Shown: positions 58,747 through 64,000 of the stretch, in pieces
Numbering within the stretch: position 1 is the stretch's first letter
Layout of the letters: every line of letters starts with the position of its first letter
Notes under the pieces: generated by a model
Databases searched by the model: none
Told to the model about the DNA's origin: nothing
What the model saw: only the letters and a program-made list of their open reading frames with translations
DNA from: Diplolepis rosae
Taxonomy: Eukaryota; Arthropoda; Insecta; Hymenoptera; Diplolepididae
Direction of reading: 5' to 3'
Assembly: GCA_030998225.1 (NCBI GenBank)
Contig: JAPYXD010000522.1
Span: 2,046,001 to 2,110,000, forward strand
Length of the DNA: 64,000 nt
Made by a program: the position numbers and the translations under genes

Positions 58747-59894
58747 TTGGGTTGGCATCAAAGTCATTTCGCTTTTTCCGCTAGATGACTTTAGTCGTTC
58801 GAATTCGTTCTTCTCCATTGCAAACTTGAGACCATATATGGTATTTGACAGCTGACGTTTCATAGATTATTCAGTAAAAAGAAAGTTTCAAGTTTTGTTG
58901 TTTATTAATTGTTTTGCATTGATTCGAAATGGAGATTCCAAACGGTCATTTTCGTCAAATTTTACTTTATTACTTCCGAAAAGGTAAAAACGCAGTGCAA
59001 GGTCGGAAAAAGTTGTATGCTGTTTATGGTGAAAAATCATTAACAGAACGCCAGTGCCAGAATTAGTTTGCTCGTTTTTGTTCCGGAGATTTTGACCTCA
59101 AAGATGCACCACGCTCTGGACGCCCAACTGAAGTTGACGACGACAAAATAAAAGCAATGATTGAAAATAACCGGCGTAGTACGACATTACGACACTAGAG
59201 ATCGCAGAGAAACCTATCATATCACATAGATGCGTTGAAGGGCATTTAAAACAACTTGGTTACGTTAATAAGCTCGATGTTTGGGTTCCTCACACATTGA
59301 ACGAAATTCAACTCACCAAACGAATATCCATTTGCGATTCACCGCTGAAACGTAATTAAACCGATCCATTTTAAAGCAAATCATAACGGGCGATGAAAAA
59401 TGGGTTGTTTACGATAATGTCGTGCGAAAAAGATCATGGAGAAAGCGAGATAAGCCTGCACAATCGACATCAAAAGCCGATATTCATCAAAAGAAGGTTA
59501 TGTTGAGTGTTTGGTGAGATTTCAAAGGTATTGTTTATATCATTTTATTTGGTCACTTGCCTAAAATTATTGGAGTTAGGCTAGGGAGTGATGCCTCATT
59601 CACCGTATAGTCCTGACCTTGCACCATCCGATTATCATTTATTCCGTTCACTTCAAAACCATTTGAATAGAAAAACATTCGATTCAAATAAGACTGTCAA
59701 AAATGAGTTGATTCAGTTTTTTGCCTCCAAGAACCAAACTTTCTACGAAAGCGGAATTATGAAGCTGACTGAAAGATGAAAAAAGGTCATTGAACAAAAT
59801 GGTCAATACATAATTGATTAATGTTTGTTATTTGTATTAAAAAACTTGCTTTGAAGATCATGAAAAAAACGAAATGATTTTCTTGCTAACCCAA
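58747..59894 (+). mobile_element. mariner, both ends present, transposase broken
   Basis: TA at 58745-58746 and 59895-59896. The ends are TTGGGTTGGCATCAAAGTCA and the complement of TTGGGTTAGCAAGAAAATCA. The transposase starts at about 58929 (MEIPNGHFRQILLYYFRKGK) and has an amber stop, frameshifts and a deletion joining the catalytic region (about 59520-59585) to the C-terminus (PYSPDLAPSDYHLFRSLQNH). At 1,148 bp it is shorter than intact ~1.3-kb mariners. Non-functional. Probably a cecropia-type subfamily, by eye. Confidence 0.88.
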
Positions 59895-59994
59895 TAGTAT
59901 CAAGTATTCGAAGGCGTTTGCCCTAGGATTGTTTTGTGCAAATTTTCAACCCTATAGCCGCCATATTGGATGGGTTATCGCTGATTATGCAAAT

Positions 59995-60702
59995 TCTTTT
60001 TTTCGCATTTTTTAGTGAAACAGGTAATTGGAAAAATGTGGAAGATTGAACTACTATTTATTTAGACACATCTACGTTCATTTTTTTGTGAACCTTTCTA
60101 CCCGCAATTCGTGTTGGATAAGATAGAAAAAACTTCTGCATGTAATTTATTCATAAATGAAAATCAGTGACCGATGCCGATTTTGCAAGGTAATTTGAAA
60201 TGTGATAAGAATGTGATAATAAGTGTTACAAAGTAATGAAATGGTGTACTTTACTATTGTATATAGGTACATTGTTGGAGAATCTGAATAAATTAGATAA
60301 TATGATTTTTTGGAAGACTTATTTTTTGATGGCGAAATCGGCTTCGGTCACTGATTTTCATTTATGAAGAAATTGCATGCATCAAAAATTATATTGAAAA
60401 AATTCCATCTAGTCTTACGAGACGTTAAATTAATTCTAAAATCACAGGTTGGTAAGGCCGATATGGTAGAGTTCCGTTATCACGTACAGTAATACACTCT
60501 TCTAATGATTGACTTAATCGACTGAAATGATTTGGAAAAATTGGTTAAATAGTTTTTGCTATCTTATGCAACACGAATTGTGGGTAAAAAGGTTCACGAA
60601 AAAATGAACGTAGATATCTCTAAATAAATCGGAGTTCAATCTTCCACATTTATCCAATTACCAGTTCCACTAAAAAATGCGAAAAACAGAATTTACAAAA
60701 TC
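59995..60702. repeat. Foldback repeat, ~0.7 kb
   Basis: CGCATTTTTTAGTGAAAC, GGAAAAATGTGGAAGATTGA, TTTTTTTGTGAACCTTT and GAAAATCAGTGACCGA at the left recur inverted at 60330-60702. It sits between two mariner copies. Confidence 0.65.
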
Positions 60703-60723
60703 AGCGAATACTGAATGAATATA

Positions 60724-61650
60724 CTACTGTGGGCAAAGACTAAGGTGAATTTTGTTATAAAATGAAAAATCTTTATTTATTTATACAAATCAATTTCATT
60801 CCCTTCAAAGTCATCCCCTCCCGATATAATGCACTTGTGCCAACGTTTTTTCCAATCGTCGAAACACTTGTTAAATTCGATTTCCGGAATTGCCTTTAAA
60901 GCCTTCTTCGATTCGGCTTGTATCTCTTCAATCGATTCAAAACGGTGTCCTCGGAGTGGTCTTTTGAGTTTGGGAAATAGCCAGAAGTCACACGGAGCCA
61001 AATCAGACGAATATGGTGGTTGTGGGACGATATACTTTGAGTTTTTCGCGAAATGGTCACGAAGAACGAGTGCAATGTGAGACGGTGCATTATCGTGATG
61101 CTAAAACCACGAGTTGTTTGCCCAAAATATCTTTTGAAACGGTGTCGAGTGATCCTCCTGAAATGCCAATAGTGTCGGCAAGGTTTCTAATTGTCAATTG
61201 ACGATTTTTGTGCACTAATTCTTTGATTTGATTGACGTGTTGCTCGTCAGTTGATGTTGATGGTCGTCCGAGGCGTTCAAAGTCATCAACACGTTATCTG
61301 CCTTCTTTGAAGTCTTTGTACCACTTATAAACATTTTTCTGCTACATGGTCAAATCACCGAAGGCCTTCTGCAACATTCTGAACGTTTCCGCTACTGAAA
61401 TTTCATTCCATAAAAAAAATTTAATGGCACTTCTTTGCTCAACAAATTCAGACATTGTAAAAATCGAAAAAATCACTTTTAGTCGTTTAGAAAACACAAG
61501 CGTAACTATGTAACAAATGATGACATTGTTATGAAATTTGGCACAGATGTCAGAAACAGTAGGACCAACATAAAAATAAAAGTCTTTGCCCGAATCGGTT
61601 AGCCCGCAAAGTTTAAGTAAAAAATTCACCTCAGTTATTGCCCACAGTAG
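60724..61650 (-). mobile_element. mariner, internally deleted, both ends present
   Basis: TA at 60722-60723 and 61651-61652. The ends CTACTGTGGGCAA...AAGGTGAATTTT are inverted. On the minus strand the transposase starts at 61455 (MSEFVEQRSAIKFFLWNEIS), shows helix-turn-helix text (ISGGSLDTVSKDILG), then skips to near the third catalytic Asp (MAPCDFWLFPKLKRPLRGHR). About 927 bp in all. A third mariner subfamily in the window. Confidence 0.87.
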
Positions 61651-61661
61651 TAATGATAATA

Positions 61662-61976
61662 CCCAGGTGGAAAAGTCGGATTCATTCCATTATTTACAAA
61701 CGGCACAGTACCGCGCCAGTTATAAACAAGGAGCAATGCCTGTGCTGGACAGTTGGTACCGGGCCGAAGGTTGGCGTGGTACTGGCATAGTACGACCCCA
61801 GTCCTGAGACCGAGTGTCGGCTAACAACCGACTTCAGATTAATGCCAGTACTGAACCTGTACAGATTTCAGTGCTGGCATGGTATCGATGGACAACTTCC
61901 AGTCAAGTTACCTCTCGGAGCCGCGCCGGTGGTAGGCCGTGCGCGGTACCAACCCGGTTATAAATTCCCACCTGAG
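61662..61976 (+). mobile_element. CCCAGGTGG-ended MITE, copy 3
   Basis: CCCAGGTGGAAAAGTCGGAT ... TTCCCACCTGAG. The interior is close to 27701-28077 with an internal deletion near the CGGTGGTAGGCCGTGCG block. Confidence 0.75.
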
Positions 61977-61984
61977 ATTAAATT

Positions 61985-62280
61985 AAAAAATTATCAAGAA
62001 AAAGTAAGGACCAGTTTGTTAACTAGCCACATCCGACCAAAATTGTGAAAATAAGAGCATTTTTTGTGTCTTTGAAAAAATATTAAATTGCAATATTGAT
62101 TTCTAATAGTGCTCACAAATCTCAACCAATCATCCTTATAATATTTTTCGATTAAACCAATATTAGGAAAGTTATAGTAAGTTAAAACTTGAAAAAAGTC
62201 AGTATTTCAATTTCATTTCCCAGTTAAAGTATAGAATATACGAAAAAGAAGTTATGATATTAAATTGTGTTTAATTCAAA
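61985..62280 (-). repeat. R repeat, truncated minus-strand copy
   Basis: GTAAGGACCAGTTTGTTAAC, CCACATCCGACCAAAATTG and TCCTTATAATATTTTTCGAT correspond to R interior in reverse. Confidence 0.55.
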
Positions 62281-64000
62281 AAATTACTGAATTTTATTAA
62301 CAAAATGTAATGTACAATTACAGTCGAAGTATTGTAAGCTAAAATCACACTACTTGTAAATTAATTTTTTGGAATTACAATACTAGTGTTGTCAACTTTC
62401 TTTGAAGCGGCGCTGCAATTAGTTGTGAAATTACAATTCATTATTTGTTGTATAATTACATTACATTTTGGTAATAAACTTCCATTACAATATTGTAAAA
62501 TTACAACATAATTTGTTTACAGTGTATGTTACTTGACGTATAAAATATGAGAAGGTGCGAAATTATTTGCCTCATGAGGAGCCATCAGCATGTAGACTCT
62601 TAATGAAAATTATAAATGATAAAAACACACCCAGAAAAAAGTTGTATTTAATTTGAAGAAATCGTTTTTTTAATTTCATTTCTTTAATTCACAGTAAAAA
62701 CATTTCTAGAGCAAATATTAATTTATTTGTTTTAAAAATTATTTATTTGATTCAAGTACAATACCGGCGAAAACTTAAGAAATAATTTATTTAATTTTAT
62801 TACCTTGAACGAATACAAGTTACAGCTGGAACTAAACACTTTTTTAAAATTTTTTCTGCATAAAAAAAAAGAAGAGAATGACACACAGTTGAATAAAAAA
62901 TAAATGATATTTAGTTAAATATAAGGTTTTTTGTATAACCATTATTCTTCGTGTTTTTTCTTAGTTCTTTATAATTATCTCAGGAACTGTATAAGATATC
63001 GAAAAATGAAACAATCAAATCAAATCATGTATTGATTTCCGTTTAAAAAATTTTTTACACCCTTTTATTATACGGTTTATGATTTTTTGAACAAAATCCT
63101 CAAAAACCAGACCTGCTGAGAAAAAACAGTGGCCATATTTGGATTATGCACATAAAACTTCTTTGGAAATGATAAATGTCATTCCATGAACACGTAGGTC
63201 ATATTTTGTTGACCATTGTCATTTGATCCTGTATTTTTGCTTAATTTTTTCGTTAATAAAATCAGTTATCAGAGTAACTTTGATAAGAGTAATATTTTAG
63301 TGACGAACCCTTAAAGGATACTTATCATTTTACGCATAAATCGTTACATAAGGGAATTTTACACGATTAATTACGAGCAATAACAATTACAGAAACCGGA
63401 TCAGTATTCTATTACGTTATAGGTTTCCTGATGCGTTTGCAATGGTAAGAAAAAATTGAAATTACTCATGATCGATACATCGGAACTGCAATCATACGTA
63501 CACCAGATTTCTTATAAGTATACTTGATAGACCTGCATTGCTTTATTAGTCAAACATTATTTCCTTTTTCTCTAAGCGTTAGTGGTCCTCGTTCTGATCT
63601 AGATTTATTTGATGAAAATACTCTGGATATGGCTTATACACACTGAGATGTGCGTGGGAAAAGTAATACACAAACGTGAGTGTACTTTTTATATGTTGAG
63701 GAGGTTCTATCGTAAAACGAATTAACGGTCAGAAAAGGATGAAACTTGAAACATAGTTATTTAAATGCATAAAAATGAATCAGTCAAATTTTCAAGACTC
63801 CAGGGTACCTGTGAACTAAGATACTTTAATAAATATTTTCCGTCATTTAACATGTGCTCTTATGGACAACTACCTTTTCATTGTTTTCAATTACCCACCA
63901 CACATTTATTAACGGTTGAATATTGATGAAATCTTTTATAATAGTGAGATAAATATCTAAAAAACATTTTTAGCTCACAATATTGTTAGAAGGGTACTTG
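62281..64000. other. Noncoding, no gene seen
   Basis: 62300-62520 is built of ATTACA/TGTAAT words and is weakly palindromic, possibly an old MITE. The remainder to the window end is AT-rich and unremarkable. Confidence 0.4.

Overview
The window looks like AT-rich nuclear DNA of an arthropod, most likely an insect. The signs are short GT-AG introns (about 60-230 bp), Tc1/mariner, hAT, piggyBac-like and P/THAP transposon remains, tRNA-derived SINEs and a 5'-truncated LINE tail. A hymenopteran host is a guess, not a demonstration. No bacterial operon, rRNA gene, CRISPR array or confident tRNA gene is visible. Coding DNA takes up only about a tenth of the window and is confined to one island, 15.6-22.8 kb.

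Gene island. An eight-exon plus-strand gene (15,635-19,610) encodes about 1,080 aa that I recognise as the C-terminal half of URB1/Npa1, a nucleolar factor of 60S ribosome assembly. Its N-terminal half is not visible upstream, where a P-like transposon, a THAP relic and a hAT MITE lie. About 0.5 kb downstream are two tandem plus-strand paralogues (343 and 358 aa), each with a tiny first exon and a phase-1 intron of under 90 bp. They share a motif resembling an OTU-type cysteine-peptidase nucleophile and a long invariant C-terminal block (GHPRGHASH ... SVENYSAGGWKTGFLSR). I cannot assign them to a named insect family, and they are the main protein novelty here.

Left flank (1-15 kb): a ~165-bp tandem repeat interrupted by a TTAA-flanked MITE, several mariner wrecks, two large foldback structures (3.9-5.1 and 6.6-8.1 kb), and a 3.8-kb P-like element with ~0.8-kb inverted ends, a broken transposase 3' part and a nested LINE tail with a 16-bp target duplication.

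Right flank (22.8-64 kb): a dense repeat mosaic. It holds hAT MITEs with perfect 8-bp target duplications, TA-flanked palindromic MITEs ending in CACTGAG/CACGGAG, piggyBac-like MITEs, a CCCAGGTGG-ended family packed with GTACTGG motifs, and at least seven pieces of one long repeat (called R here) with GC-rich hairpins. It also holds Penelope-like tails carrying hammerhead-ribozyme-like cores. Two of those tails form head-to-head palindromes, and one palindrome has a 12-bp target duplication with a matching empty site elsewhere in the window. Four mariner copies are all truncated or internally deleted. Apart from a doubtful two-exon acidic minus-strand model near 47.5-48 kb and a possible noncoding first exon near 33.7-33.9 kb, I see no host genes there.
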